Shown: positions 49,061 to 58,625, counted from the first letter of the stretch. The stretch: 64,000 bases of DNA from Bradyrhizobium sp. CCBAU 53340 (GCF_015291645.1 NZ_CP030055.1:1116001-1180000); one strand, 5' to 3'. Notes: generated from the letters alone by a model not told the origin. Numbers and translations: made by a program.

Positions 49061-49348
49061 TTAACGGCGACGGAACTGGCCACCGCGCTGTCCGGGACGC
49101 GGCGGTCCACCCGCCGCGCTGGGACGTTCGTCCTTGTGGCGGAAAATCAGCCGGCCCTTTTCGAGGTCGTAGGGCGACATTTCCACCGTCACGCGATCTC
49201 CCGCCAGCGTCTTGATGCGGTTCTTCTTCATCTTGCCGGCGGTGTAGGCGACGATCTCGTGCCCGGCGTCGAGCTGCACGCGGTAGCGCGCGTCGGGGAG
49301 GATTTCGGTGACCAGTCCTTCGAACTGGATCAGCTCTTCCTTAGCCAT
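49061..49348 (-). CDS. infA: Translation initiation factor IF-1 (additional copy, extended)
   Basis: A 95-residue OB-fold protein: [25 protein letters not shown] and [10 protein letters not shown] match IF-1. It is longer than typical IF-1 (72) by a C-terminal Gly/Arg/Pro-rich tail ([13 protein letters not shown] and FRRR). IF-1 blocks the ribosome A site during initiation. Placed 23 bases after the helicase stop, it is likely in the same operon. Many alphaproteobacteria have a second IF-1; whether this is the essential copy cannot be seen here. Confidence 0.9.
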   Translation of the reverse strand: MAKEELIQFEGLVTEILPDARYRVQLDAGHEIVAYTAGKMKKNRIKTLAGDRVTVEMSPYDLEKGRLIFRHKDERPSAAGGPPRPGQRGGQFRRR

Positions 49349-49371
49349 GAATTTCTCCAGGTCGTGGACGG

Positions 49372-50922
49372 CTAGTGCGAATGGGGTTTGCGGTTCGGGT
49401 GGCCGTTCGGCCGACTCTCACGGCGCAAAAAGGCCACGCCTTGTATCCCATCAGGCGCTCCCGCGCTATGCGCGGAACGCTGTTCCGGGCGGTCGTTTGC
49501 CGATGAGTGCATCTTACCACCGGCGCGGCGGCGGCGAGAGCCCTTCGAGCCGTTGCCGGGCCGCCCGTCCACATGCCTTCCGTCTGCATGTCTGGGGTCG
49601 CCGTGGCGGCCTTCGCCCTGCTTGCCGGCGCTGTGGTGGCGTCCGTCGCCATGACGTTCATCGCCGCGCCGTCCGTCACCGTGCCGTGCGCCCTGCGGGC
49701 GTTGGCCAGGACGGCCGCCCGGCCGGCCCTGCCGTTGCTGCGGCGGGGGAGCGCCCGCATCGCGGCGGCCGGCATCGGTGCGCAGATCCTCGCGCGGCAG
49801 CGCCACGCGGATCAGTTTCTCGATGTCGCGGAGATAGCTGAGTTCCTCTCCGCCGGCGACCAGCGAGATCGCGGTGCCGTCTGCGCCGGCGCGCGCGGTG
49901 CGGCCGATGCGATGCACATAGGTCTCGGGCACGTTGGGCAGGTCGAAATTGATGACGTGGGTGATGCCGTCGACATCGATGCCGCGGGCGGCGATGTCGG
50001 TGGCGACCAGGGTGCGGATCTCGCCGGAGCGGAACTGCGCCAGCGTCCGCTCGCGATGGTTCTGCGACTTGTTGCCGTGGATGGCGCTGGCGGGGATGCC
50101 GGCGCGCTCGAGCGTCTTCACCACCTTGTCGGCACCATGCTTGGTACGGGTGAAAACAAGGGCCCGGTTGATCGGCTCGTCCTTCAGGAGCTTGGTCAGG
50201 AAGGCGGGCTTGGCCGTGAAGTCGACCTGGATGATGCGCTGGTTGATGCGCTCGGCGGTCGAGGACACCGGGGTCACCGCCACGCGGGCGGGATCACGCA
50301 GCATCGAATCCGCGAGCTCGGCGATGTCCTTGGGCATGGTGGCCGAGAAGAACAGCGTCTGCCGCTTGATCGGGAGTTTCGCGACGATTTTGCGGATGTC
50401 GTTGATGAAGCCCATGTCAAGCATGCGGTCGGCCTCGTCGAGCACGAGGAATTCGACGCTGGAAAGCTTCAATCCGTTGCTCTGCACGAGGTCGAGCAGG
50501 CGGCCGGGGGTGGCGACCAGCACGTCGACGCCCTGCATCAGGGCGCGGACCTGGCGTCCCATCGGCACGCCGCCGATGGCGAGCGTCGAGGACAGGCGGA
50601 TGTGGCGGCCATAGGCATTGAAGCTGTCGAGGATCTGTCCCGACAGTTCGCGGGTCGGCGACAGCACCAGGACGCGGGCGGTCTTGGGCTGAGGCTTGAC
50701 GCGGTTCTCGAGCAACCGATGCAGGATCGGCAGGGCGAAGGATGCGGTCTTGCCGGTGCCGGTCTGGGCGATGCCGACGACGTCGCGGCCGGTCAGCGCG
50801 GTGGGAATCGTCTGGGCCTGGATGGGGGTGGGGGTGACGTAATTCTCTTCGGCAAGAGCACGTGCGATGGGTTCGGCGAGGCCGAAGTCCTGAAACGAAG
50901 TCAAAAGATGGGTTCTTTCCAT
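49372..50922 (-). CDS. rhlE: DEAD-box RNA helicase, RhlE type
   Basis: A 516-residue ATP-dependent RNA helicase. Motifs present are Q motif (TPTPIQAQ), I (AQTGTGKT, about residue 47), Ia (PTREL), Ib (TPGR), II (DEAD), III (SAT), V ([10 protein letters not shown]) and VI ([10 protein letters not shown]). The C-terminal 140 residues are low-complexity and basic, with His-Gly-Asp/Arg units ([18 protein letters not shown]), like RNA-binding tails of RhlE. The start 50922 places the family Met just before the SFQDFGL segment. It likely unwinds structured RNA in ribosome assembly or cold stress. infA follows in the operon. Confidence 0.93.
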   Translation of the reverse strand: MERTHLLTSFQDFGLAEPIARALAEENYVTPTPIQAQTIPTALTGRDVVGIAQTGTGKTASFALPILHRLLENRVKPQPKTARVLVLSPTRELSGQILDSFNAYGRHIRLSSTLAIGGVPMGRQVRALMQGVDVLVATPGRLLDLVQSNGLKLSSVEFLVLDEADRMLDMGFINDIRKIVAKLPIKRQTLFFSATMPKDIAELADSMLRDPARVAVTPVSSTAERINQRIIQVDFTAKPAFLTKLLKDEPINRALVFTRTKHGADKVVKTLERAGIPASAIHGNKSQNHRERTLAQFRSGEIRTLVATDIAARGIDVDGITHVINFDLPNVPETYVHRIGRTARAGADGTAISLVAGGEELSYLRDIEKLIRVALPREDLRTDAGRRDAGAPPPQQRQGRPGGRPGQRPQGARHGDGRRGDERHGDGRHHSAGKQGEGRHGDPRHADGRHVDGRPGNGSKGSRRRRAGGKMHSSANDRPEQRSAHSAGAPDGIQGVAFLRRESRPNGHPNRKPHSH

Positions 50923-51335
50923 GTCAAATGCGGGCGGCCGACGCAGACGGCGTGGCGCGCGCAAAAGGGTGTCGAGAAGACACCTGCGTGTTTGGGGTGT
51001 CGGATGGCTTGGGAGATATGGGGCAAGCCAGAGGCCCGTACGGGCTTAAGAACACGCGGCTCGCAACGACCGCTCGATTCGCAAGCGATCTCGTCACTCA
51101 TATGGAACATTGACGGGGCGCTTTCAAGGCGGGCGTTTCACCGGGGGTCGATTGCGGTAGAAAAATAGTTATGCCGGAAATTTAGACAGTGGCGACATTT
51201 TGCTCATAAAATGAGCTGTCTGCTGAACAAGCATACATTTTTATTGCCTGAATTTTGGGCGAGCGATCTGCGGCAATACTTCGATTGAGACGAGATCACC
51301 TAGATTTATCAATCGCTTGGCGGGTGCTCAGCCCA
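50923..51335. other. Promoter region between helicase and urtA
   Basis: Contains no supported gene. Bases 51160-51300 are AT-richer than the genome. GCTCAT (51202-51207) and ATGAGC (51211-51216) form a tight inverted repeat, flanked by AGACAG (51184-51189) and CTGTCT (51216-51221), another inverted pair. These could be binding sites for a nitrogen regulator, but I saw no exact NtrC consensus. Confidence 0.45.
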
Positions 51336-51350
51336 TGGCATGGTTCTTGC
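51336..51350 (+). promoter_or_regulatory. Sigma-54 promoter of the urt operon
   Basis: TGGCATG-N4-TTGC: the invariant GG (51337-51338) and GC (51349-51350) are ten bases apart as required for RpoN. It lies 78 bases before the urtA start. Sigma-54 control fits a nitrogen-limitation (NtrC) response for urea uptake. Confidence 0.7.
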
Positions 51351-51427
51351 GATTCCGTTAATCGCAGGCGGCCGTGGGGCCGTTTCGCAGCGTCTTTTCA
51401 CGTCTGCGTCAGGGAGATGATACATCC

Positions 51428-52750
51428 ATGCCTACCAAACCCATTCACGACATAGCGGCGTCATTCAGCCGCCGCGGCGTGCTCGCCGCGACCGCCGGAC
51501 TGATGCTCGGTCTGGCATCCATTTCCGGCGCCAAGGCCGCGGACGACACCATCAAGGTCGGCGTCCTGCACTCCCTCTCCGGCACCATGGCCATCAGCGA
51601 AACCACGCTGAAGGACACCATCCTTTTCCTGATCGACGAGCAGAACAAGAAGGGCGGCGTGCTCGGCAAGAAGCTCGAGGCTGTCGTCGTCGATCCCGCC
51701 TCGAACTGGCCGCTGTTCGCCGAGAAGGCGCGCGAGCTGATCACCAAGGACAAGGTCTCGGTCGTGTTCGGCTGCTGGACCTCGGTGTCGCGCAAGTCGG
51801 TGCTCCCGGTGTTCAAGGAGCTCAACAACATCCTGTTCTACCCCGTGCAGTACGAGGGTGAGGAATCCGAGCGCAACGTGTTCTACACCGGCGCCGCGCC
51901 GAACCAGCAGGCGATCCCGGCCGTCGACTATCTCATGAAGGAAGAGAAGGTGAAGCGCTGGGTGCTCGCGGGCACCGACTACGTCTATCCGCGCACCACC
52001 AACAAGATCCTGGAAGCCTATTTGAAGTCGAAGGGTGTCGCCCAGGAAGACATCATGATCAACTACACGCCGTTCGGTCACTCCGATTGGCAGACGATCG
52101 TGGCCGACATCAAGAAGTTCGGCTCGGCCGGCAAGAAGACCGCGGTGGTCTCGACCATCAACGGCGACGCCAACGTTCCCTTCTACAAGGAGCTCGGCAA
52201 CCAGGGCATCAAGGCCAAGGACATCCCGGTGGTCGCGTTCTCGGTGGGTGAGGAAGAACTCGCCGGCATCGACACCAAGCCGCTGGTCGGCCATCTCGCC
52301 GCCTGGAACTACTTCGAGTCGATCAAGACCCCGGCGAACGAGAAGTTCATCAAGGACTGGCAGGCCTACACCAAGAACCCGAAGCGAACGACCAACGACC
52401 CGATGGAAGCCCACGTGATCGGCTTCAACATGTGGATCAAGGCCGTCGAGAAGGTGAAGTCGACCGATCCGGACAAGGTGATCGACGCGCTTCCCGGCAT
52501 CGAGGCGCCGAACCTGACCGGTGGCGTGTCGAAGATGCTGCCGAACCACCACATCACCAAGCCGGTGTTCATCGGCGAGATCAAGGGCAACGGCCAGTTC
52601 GACGTGGTCTGGAAGACCCCGGGCCTCGTGGCGGGCGACGCCTGGTCGAAGGAGCTCGAGGGCTCCAAGGACCTGATCGGCGACTGGGTCGGCAAGAAGT
52701 GCGGCAACTTCAACACCAAGACCAACAAGTGCCTCGGCTCCGGCTCCTGA
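51428..52750 (+). CDS. urtA: Urea ABC transporter substrate-binding protein UrtA
   Basis: A 440-residue periplasmic urea-binding protein. The signal SRRGVLAATAGLMLGLASISGAKA has a twin-arginine pattern. The mature chain shows UrtA hallmarks: VGVLHSLSGTMAISETTL, GCWTSVSRKSVLPVF, YPVQYEGEESERNVFYTGAAPNQQ and a C-terminal AGDAWSKELEGS. The ATG at 51428 lies after GGGAGATGATACATCC. It is first in urtABCDE. A very strong hairpin follows at 52778-52809. It delivers urea to the UrtBC permease. Confidence 0.96.
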   Translation: MPTKPIHDIAASFSRRGVLAATAGLMLGLASISGAKAADDTIKVGVLHSLSGTMAISETTLKDTILFLIDEQNKKGGVLGKKLEAVVVDPASNWPLFAEKARELITKDKVSVVFGCWTSVSRKSVLPVFKELNNILFYPVQYEGEESERNVFYTGAAPNQQAIPAVDYLMKEEKVKRWVLAGTDYVYPRTTNKILEAYLKSKGVAQEDIMINYTPFGHSDWQTIVADIKKFGSAGKKTAVVSTINGDANVPFYKELGNQGIKAKDIPVVAFSVGEEELAGIDTKPLVGHLAAWNYFESIKTPANEKFIKDWQAYTKNPKRTTNDPMEAHVIGFNMWIKAVEKVKSTDPDKVIDALPGIEAPNLTGGVSKMLPNHHITKPVFIGEIKGNGQFDVVWKTPGLVAGDAWSKELEGSKDLIGDWVGKKCGNFNTKTNKCLGSGS

Positions 52751-52777
52751 ACCGGATCTGACATTCGACTGCACGAC

Positions 52778-52809
52778 GGGAGAAGACGGCTATTCCGCCG
52801 TCTTCTCCC
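52778..52809 (+). promoter_or_regulatory. Strong intercistronic hairpin between urtA and urtB
   Basis: GGGAGAAGACGGC (52778-52790) pairs perfectly with GCCGTCTTCTCCC (52797-52809), 13 bp around a six-base loop. No T tract follows. Such structures often protect an upstream mRNA, so UrtA could be made in excess of the permease. Confidence 0.6.
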
Positions 52810-52832
52810 CACTTCTGCCGGGGTGATCCAAA

Positions 52833-54443
52833 GTGCCAACCAATCTATCCGCTCGTCTCTGTAGCTTTGTCCTTTCGCTGTTCCTGATCGCGTTCGCGCT
52901 GCCGGCCTTTGCCGGTCCGTTTGAAGATGCGGTCGCCAAATTCGCCAACGACGATTACTCCGATACGGAAGAAGCGATCGGCGTGGTCGCAAGCAGCGGC
53001 AACAAGCTCGCTTTCCCGATCATCAACGCGCTCCAGGACGGCCGCCTGATGGCCGATCCCGACAGCAAGAAGGTTTACGTCACCGGGACCGACGGCAAGT
53101 CGATCGATGCCGCGACCGGCGAGGCTGTCGCCAGCGTGCCTGACAGCGCCAGCGCCGTTCGACTCAACAACCGCCTGCGCCGCAGCGTCGATGCCGCGCT
53201 CGGCAGCCTGACGCTGCAGTCGCCGGATCTCGGCGCGCGGCTCCAGGCCGCTCAATCCGTCTTCAAGTCGCATGAGGAGACCGCGCTCGAGGCGGTCGAA
53301 AGCGCGCTCGCCAAGGAAACCAATAGATCGGCCAAGACCGCGCTCGGAGAAGCGCGCGCGGCGATCCTGCTGTTCAAGTCCGACGCCACCGAGGTGCAGA
53401 AGCTCGAGGCTGTCGCCACCATCAAGGCGCGCGGCGACCAGGAGGCGCTGGCGCTGCTCTCCGACATCGGCACCGACCAGCCGGCGTCCGTTGCGAAGGC
53501 CGCGACCAGCGCGATCGGCTCGATCCAGAACACGCTGGCGGTCTGGTCCACGGTGCAGAATGCCTGGTACGGCCTGTCGCTCGGCTCGGTGCTGCTGCTC
53601 GCGGCGATCGGCCTTGCCATCACCTTCGGCGTGATGGGCGTCATCAACATGGCCCATGGCGAGATGGTGATGATCGGGGCCTACACCACCTTCGTGGTGC
53701 AGGAGGTGATCCGCACCCGCTACCCCGCCCTGTTCGACTATTCGCTGCTGATCGCCGTGCCGCTGGCCTTTCTCGTCGCCGGCGCGATCGGCGTGTTGAT
53801 CGAGCGCAGCATCATCCGCTTCCTCTACGGCCGGCCGCTGGAGACGCTGCTCGCGACCTGGGGCCTGTCGCTGGTGCTGCAGCAGGCGGTCCGCACCATG
53901 TTCGGCCCGACCAACCGCGAGGTCGGCAACCCCTCCTGGATGAGCGGTGCGTTCGAGCTCGGCCAGATCACCATCACCTATAACCGGCTCTGGATCCTCT
54001 GCTTCACGCTGGCGGTGTTCGTGATCCTGCTCGCGATGCTGCGCTACACCGCCCTTGGCCTCGAGATGCGCGCCGTGACGCAGAACCGCCGCATGGCGGC
54101 CTCGATGGGCATCGCCACCTCGCGCGTCGATGCGCTCACCTTCGGGCTCGGCTCGGGCATTGCCGGCATCGCCGGCGTGGCGCTGTCGCAGATCGACAAT
54201 GTCAGTCCCAACCTCGGCCAGAGCTACATCATCGACAGCTTTATGGTCGTGGTGTTCGGCGGCGTGGGCAATCTATGGGGGACCCTCGTCGGCGCCTTCA
54301 CGCTCGGCATCGCCAACAAGTTCCTGGAGCCGGTCGCCGGCGCCGTGCTCGGCAAGATCGCGATCCTGGTCCTGATCATCCTGTTCATTCAAAAGCGGCC
54401 GCGCGGACTGTTCGCGCTCAAGGGCCGTGCGGTGGAAGCATGA
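52833..54443 (+). CDS. urtB: Urea ABC transporter permease UrtB
   Basis: A 536-residue inner-membrane permease of the branched-chain amino-acid type. After a signal-like N-terminus there is a long N-terminal periplasmic domain (about 25-235, unique to UrtB among these permeases), then the LivH-type core with GVMGVINMAHGEMVMIGAYT and RMAASMGIATSRVDALTFG, and GGVGNLWGTLVGAFTLGI near the end. The start is GTG 52833. It overlaps urtC by 4 bases (ATGA), so the two permease subunits are coupled. Confidence 0.95.
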   Translation: MPTNLSARLCSFVLSLFLIAFALPAFAGPFEDAVAKFANDDYSDTEEAIGVVASSGNKLAFPIINALQDGRLMADPDSKKVYVTGTDGKSIDAATGEAVASVPDSASAVRLNNRLRRSVDAALGSLTLQSPDLGARLQAAQSVFKSHEETALEAVESALAKETNRSAKTALGEARAAILLFKSDATEVQKLEAVATIKARGDQEALALLSDIGTDQPASVAKAATSAIGSIQNTLAVWSTVQNAWYGLSLGSVLLLAAIGLAITFGVMGVINMAHGEMVMIGAYTTFVVQEVIRTRYPALFDYSLLIAVPLAFLVAGAIGVLIERSIIRFLYGRPLETLLATWGLSLVLQQAVRTMFGPTNREVGNPSWMSGAFELGQITITYNRLWILCFTLAVFVILLAMLRYTALGLEMRAVTQNRRMAASMGIATSRVDALTFGLGSGIAGIAGVALSQIDNVSPNLGQSYIIDSFMVVVFGGVGNLWGTLVGAFTLGIANKFLEPVAGAVLGKIAILVLIILFIQKRPRGLFALKGRAVEA

Positions 54444-55618
54444 CCCCTCACATGCTGACGCGATCGCTGGACCGCGGCGCGGCGATCTTCCTGATGATCG
54501 TCGCGGCCTGCGGCATCCTCATCCCGCTCTCCAACCTGCTGCTGCCGGCGGGCTCGTTCCTGCAGGTGCCGACCTATCTGGTCGCGCTCTGGGGCAAATA
54601 TGTCTGCTACGCCATCCTCGCGCTGTCGATCGACCTGATCTGGGGCTATTGCGGCATCCTCTCGCTCGGCCACGGCGCCTTCTTCGCGCTCGGCGGCTAC
54701 GCCATGGGCATGTACCTGATGCGGCAGATCGGCTCCCGCGGTGTCTACGGCAATCCCATCCTGCCCGACTTCATGGTGTTCCTGAACTACTCGAAGCTGC
54801 CCTGGACCTGGTACGGCTTCGACATGTTCTGGTTCGCCGCGCTGATGGTGCTGCTCGTGCCGGGCCTGCTCGCGTTCTGCTTCGGCTGGCTCGCCTTCCG
54901 CTCCCGTGTCACCGGCGTGTATCTGTCGATCATTACCCAAGCGATGACCTATGCGCTGCTGCTCGCTTTCTTCCGCAACGACTTTGGATTTGGCGGCAAC
55001 AATGGCCTCACCGACTTCAAGGATATCCTGGGCTTCAACGTCCAGGCCGAAGGCACCCGCGCCGCGCTGTTCGCGCTGAGCTGCCTGGCGCTGATCTTCA
55101 GCTTCCTGATCTGCCGCGCGGTCGTGTCTTCCAAGCTCGGCAAGGTGTTGATCGCGATCCGCGATGCGGAATCGCGCAGCCGCTTCCTCGGCTACCGCGT
55201 CGAATCCTACAAGCTGTTCGTGTTCACGCTGTCGGCCTGTATGGCGGGCGTTGCCGGCGCGCTCTATGTGCCGCAGGTCGGCATCATCAACCCATCCGAA
55301 TTCGCGCCGGGCAATTCGATCGAAGCGGTGATCTGGGTCGCGGTCGGCGGTCGCGGCACGCTGATCGGTGCGGCGCTCGGTGCCATCGTCGTCAACTACG
55401 CCAAGACCTTCTTCACCTCGGGCGTGCTGGCACCGTACTGGCTGTTCATGCTGGGCGCGCTGTTCATCCTGGTGACGCTGCTGCTGCCGAAAGGCATCGT
55501 CGGCACCTTCAATGCCTGGCGGGAACAGTCGAAAGAGAAGCGCTCTGCTTCAGCCACCGCAAGTGCAGCGGCCGAAGACGGTGTCACCCAACCCAAGATG
55601 GCGGAGGAGCGGTCATGA
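54440..55618 (+). CDS. urtC: Urea ABC transporter permease UrtC
   Basis: A 392-residue LivM-type permease, second half of the UrtBC channel. Segments such as YAILALSIDLIWGYCGILSLGHGAFFALGG (N-terminal core), SKLGKVLIAIRDAESRSRFLGYRVESYKLF (coupling loop) and SEFAPGNSIEAVIWVAVGGRGTLIGAALGA are characteristic. There are many hydrophobic helices between 30 and 360. ATG 54440 overlaps the urtB stop; the stop overlaps the urtD start (ATGA at 55615). The C-terminal 30 residues are disordered and charged. Confidence 0.95.
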   Translation: MTPHMLTRSLDRGAAIFLMIVAACGILIPLSNLLLPAGSFLQVPTYLVALWGKYVCYAILALSIDLIWGYCGILSLGHGAFFALGGYAMGMYLMRQIGSRGVYGNPILPDFMVFLNYSKLPWTWYGFDMFWFAALMVLLVPGLLAFCFGWLAFRSRVTGVYLSIITQAMTYALLLAFFRNDFGFGGNNGLTDFKDILGFNVQAEGTRAALFALSCLALIFSFLICRAVVSSKLGKVLIAIRDAESRSRFLGYRVESYKLFVFTLSACMAGVAGALYVPQVGIINPSEFAPGNSIEAVIWVAVGGRGTLIGAALGAIVVNYAKTFFTSGVLAPYWLFMLGALFILVTLLLPKGIVGTFNAWREQSKEKRSASATASAAAEDGVTQPKMAEERS

Positions 55619-56376
55619 ACGTCATGGATACCCGTGCGACCTCCGCGATGCTCTATCTCGACGGCGTGCACGTCTCGTTCGATGGCTTCCATGCCATCAA
55701 CAATCTGTCGCTGACGCTCGCGCCCGGCGAGATGCGCGCGATCATCGGCCCGAACGGCGCCGGCAAGACCACGATGATGGACATCATCACCGGCAAGACC
55801 AAGCCGGATGAAGGCGCCGTGCTGTTCGACGGCGTCACCGACCTGACGCGGCTCGACGAGACCCGCATCGCCGAGCTCGGCATCGGCCGCAAATTCCAGA
55901 AGCCGACGGTGTTCGAGAGCCAGACCGTGCAGGACAATCTCCTGCTCGCGCTCAATGTCGATCACTCGGTCCGCGGCACGCTGTTCTGGCGCGGCAGCAG
56001 GGCGGAGTCCGAGCGCATCGACAAGGTGCTGGAGACGATCCGTCTCACCGACGCCCGCAACCGCCTCGCGGGCAGCCTCAGCCACGGCCAGAAGCAATGG
56101 CTCGAGATCGGCATGCTGCTGGCGCAGGATCCGAAACTGCTTCTCGTTGACGAGCCCGTCGCCGGCATGACCGACGTCGAGACGCATCTCACCGCCGAGC
56201 TGCTGAAAGAGATCAACAAGACCCATACGGTCATGGTGGTCGAGCACGACATGACGTTCGTGCGCGAGCTCGGGGTCAAGGTCACCTGCCTGCATGAAGG
56301 CACCGTGCTCGCCGAGGGAACCATCGACCAGGTCTCGTCCAACGAGCGGGTCATCGAAGTCTATCTGGGACGCTGA
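55615..56376 (+). CDS. urtD: Urea ABC transporter ATPase UrtD
   Basis: A 253-residue cytoplasmic ATPase (LivG type). Walker A GPNGAGKTTMMD near residue 45; signature SHGQKQWLEIG near 160; Walker B LLLVDEPVAGMTD; switch His in VVEHD. The SHGQKQWLE signature is typical of UrtD. It overlaps urtC by 4 bases and is 3 bases from urtE. It pairs with UrtE to power urea uptake. Confidence 0.95.
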   Translation: MNVMDTRATSAMLYLDGVHVSFDGFHAINNLSLTLAPGEMRAIIGPNGAGKTTMMDIITGKTKPDEGAVLFDGVTDLTRLDETRIAELGIGRKFQKPTVFESQTVQDNLLLALNVDHSVRGTLFWRGSRAESERIDKVLETIRLTDARNRLAGSLSHGQKQWLEIGMLLAQDPKLLLVDEPVAGMTDVETHLTAELLKEINKTHTVMVVEHDMTFVRELGVKVTCLHEGTVLAEGTIDQVSSNERVIEVYLGR

Positions 56377-56379
56377 GCG

Positions 56380-57075
56380 ATGCTTGAGGTCAAGGACATC
56401 AATCTGTTCTACGGCGCGGCGCAGGCACTGCGCGGCGTCTCGATCGCGGCCGAGCCGGGCAAGGTGACCTGCGTGCTCGGGCGCAACGGCGTCGGCAAGA
56501 CCTCGCTCTTGCGTGCCATGGTCGGGCAATATCCGATCTCCTCGGGCGCAATCGTGTTCGACGGCAGCGACATCACCGGCCTCAAGCCCTATGAGCGGGC
56601 GCGCAAGGGCATCGGCTTCGTGCCGCAGGGCCGCGAGATATTCCCGCTTCTCACTGTCGAGGAAAACCTCAAGACCGGCTTCGGCCCGCTCAAGCGCCAG
56701 GACAAGAACATTCCGGACGACGTGTTCTCGTTGTTTCCGGTGCTGCAATCCATGCTCGGCCGGCGCGGCGGCGATCTCTCCGGCGGCCAGCAGCAGCAGC
56801 TCGCGATCGGGCGTGCGCTGGTGATGCGGCCGAAGCTGCTGCTGCTCGACGAGCCGACCGAAGGCATCCAGCCTTCGATCATCAAGGACATCGGACGGGC
56901 CATCTCCTACTTGCGCAACCTCGGCAACATCGCCATCGTGCTGGTCGAACAATATCTCGACTTTGCCTGCGAACTCGGCGACAGCTTTGCGGTGATGGAT
57001 CGCGGGGCGGTGAAGTTCACCTGCGACCGCTCCAATCTCGACCCAAGCGAGATCAGCCGCCAGATGGCGCTGTAA
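56380..57075 (+). CDS. urtE: Urea ABC transporter ATPase UrtE
   Basis: A 231-residue LivF-type ATPase. Walker A GRNGVGKTSLLRAM at about 33-46; signature DLSGGQQQQLAIG; Walker B LLLLDEPTEGIQPS; LVEQYLDFACELGD carries the switch region. It ends with RQMAL. It is the last of the urt genes, 53 bases before ureD, so uptake and urease genes are likely one transcription unit from the sigma-54 promoter. Confidence 0.95.
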   Translation: MLEVKDINLFYGAAQALRGVSIAAEPGKVTCVLGRNGVGKTSLLRAMVGQYPISSGAIVFDGSDITGLKPYERARKGIGFVPQGREIFPLLTVEENLKTGFGPLKRQDKNIPDDVFSLFPVLQSMLGRRGGDLSGGQQQQLAIGRALVMRPKLLLLDEPTEGIQPSIIKDIGRAISYLRNLGNIAIVLVEQYLDFACELGDSFAVMDRGAVKFTCDRSNLDPSEISRQMAL

Positions 57076-57128
57076 GCCGGGACATTGTAGGCTTGTGAAA
57101 TCCTGCCGCGGCCGGCTAGGGGAGACGG

Positions 57129-57971
57129 ATGCGCAGCGACGCCCAGGTGACTTCCTTGGCAACATCTTCGGTGTTCGAAGCCAATCGCGCGCGCGGCGCC
57201 GTCAGCTTCGACGTGCACGCCCGTGATGGTGTGACGCGACGGGGCGCCTTGCATGAATCCGGCTCGCTCCGTGTGCGCTTTCCCTCGCCGGAGGATGATG
57301 GCCTGTCCGGCGTGTTCGTCAACACGGCCGGAGGCGTTGCCGGCGGCGATCGTTTCGACATCGAGATCTCGGCCGCGGGCGCTGCGCGTTTGACGCTGAC
57401 CACGGCTGCTGCCGAAAAGGTCTACCGCGCGCCGGGAGCGGCGGCGCAGCTCAATATTTCCTTGAAGGCCGCTGCCGGCGCGCATTTGTCCTGGCTGCCT
57501 CAGGAGACGATCCTGTTCGATCGCGCGCGGGTGCATCGCCGCTTCGACATCGAGCTGGATGAGGCCGCCTCGCTGCTGTTGTGCGAGATCGTCGTATTCG
57601 GCCGCACGGCCATGGGCGAGCGTGTGGAGCAGGGCGAATTCGTCGACCGCTGGCGGCTGCGTCGTGGCGGCCGGCTCGTCTTTGCCGAGACCGTCCGGCT
57701 CGATGGCCATATCGGCGCAAAACTGGCGCGGCCGGCGGCCGCCAAGGGCGGGGCCGCGATCGGCACGGCGCTGATCGTGCCTGGTGACGAGGTGTTGGTC
57801 GAGCGCATCCGTGAGGCATCGGAATCTTTCGCCGGCGAGGTCGGGATTTCAGCCTGGAACGGCTTTGCAATGGCGCGGTTCTGTGCCCAAGATGCGGCAC
57901 GTTTGCGTGCCGACATGATGGCCGTGCTGGCGCGCACCGGCGCCGCGCTGCCCCGGCTGTGGCTGAACTGA
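57129..57971 (+). CDS. ureD: Urease accessory protein UreD
   Basis: A 280-residue urease maturation protein that, with UreF and UreG, loads nickel into UreC. Typical segments are RGALHESGSLRVRFP, FVNTAGGVAGGDRFDIEI, TTAAAEKVYRAPG, LPQETILFDRARVHRRFDIELDE and EIVVFGRTAMGE. It starts at ATG 57129 after GGGGAGACGG and is followed 36 bases later by ureA. Its length is usual. Confidence 0.95.
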   Translation: MRSDAQVTSLATSSVFEANRARGAVSFDVHARDGVTRRGALHESGSLRVRFPSPEDDGLSGVFVNTAGGVAGGDRFDIEISAAGAARLTLTTAAAEKVYRAPGAAAQLNISLKAAAGAHLSWLPQETILFDRARVHRRFDIELDEAASLLLCEIVVFGRTAMGERVEQGEFVDRWRLRRGGRLVFAETVRLDGHIGAKLARPAAAKGGAAIGTALIVPGDEVLVERIREASESFAGEVGISAWNGFAMARFCAQDAARLRADMMAVLARTGAALPRLWLN

Positions 57972-58007
57972 TCGATTGATTGACGTGTTGAACGGAAGAG
58001 ATTTCGT

Positions 58008-58310
58008 ATGAACCTGTCTCCCCGCGAAAAGGACAAGCTTCTGATCTCGATGGCGGCCATCGTGGCCCGTCGCAGGCTGGACCGCGGTGTCAAGCTCAAC
58101 CATCCCGAGGCGGTCGCGATCATCTCCGACTTCATCCTCGAGGGCGCGCGTGACGGCCGTACCGTCGCCGAGCTGATGCAATCGGGCGCGCAGGTGCTCA
58201 CCCGCGACCAGGTGATGCCCGGCATCCCCGAGATGATCCACGACATCCAGGTCGAGGCGACGTTTCCCGACGGCACCAAGCTCGTCACCGTGCACGAACC
58301 GATCCGATAG
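58008..58310 (+). CDS. ureA: Urease gamma subunit UreA
   Basis: A 100-residue structural subunit of the nickel urease. It begins [13 protein letters not shown] and contains [27 protein letters not shown] and VTRD-like [14 protein letters not shown], both diagnostic, and ends [18 protein letters not shown]. Full length. The next subunit gene starts 9 bases after its stop. Confidence 0.97.
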   Translation: MNLSPREKDKLLISMAAIVARRRLDRGVKLNHPEAVAIISDFILEGARDGRTVAELMQSGAQVLTRDQVMPGIPEMIHDIQVEATFPDGTKLVTVHEPIR

Positions 58311-58319
58311 GAGAGCGAC

Positions 58320-58625
58320 ATGATTCCCGGCGAACTCTTCATCCAGGACGGCGAGATCGAGCTCAATGCCGGCCGCAAGACCGTGACGCTGACGGTCGCC
58401 AACACCGGCGACCGCCCGATCCAGGTCGGCTCGCACTATCATTTCTTCGAGACCAACCCGGCGCTGAAATTCGACCGCAAGAAGTCCCGCGGCATGCGCC
58501 TCGACATCGCCGCCGGCACCGCGGTCCGCTTCGAGCCCGGCCAGACCCGCGACGTGCAGCTCGTCGCGCTCGCGGGCAAGAAGACCATCTACGGTTTTCG
58601 TGGCGACGTAATGGGGAAGCTGTGA
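58320..58625 (+). CDS. ureB: Urease beta subunit UreB
   Basis: A 101-residue structural subunit. It begins [20 protein letters not shown], with the core [22 protein letters not shown] and the [19 protein letters not shown] segment, all hallmarks of UreB. It assembles with UreA and UreC into the urease trimer. A GGAG-type site (AGGAGAGCGAC) precedes the start. An unrelated HD gene separates it from ureC. Confidence 0.97.
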   Translation: MIPGELFIQDGEIELNAGRKTVTLTVANTGDRPIQVGSHYHFFETNPALKFDRKKSRGMRLDIAAGTAVRFEPGQTRDVQLVALAGKKTIYGFRGDVMGKL

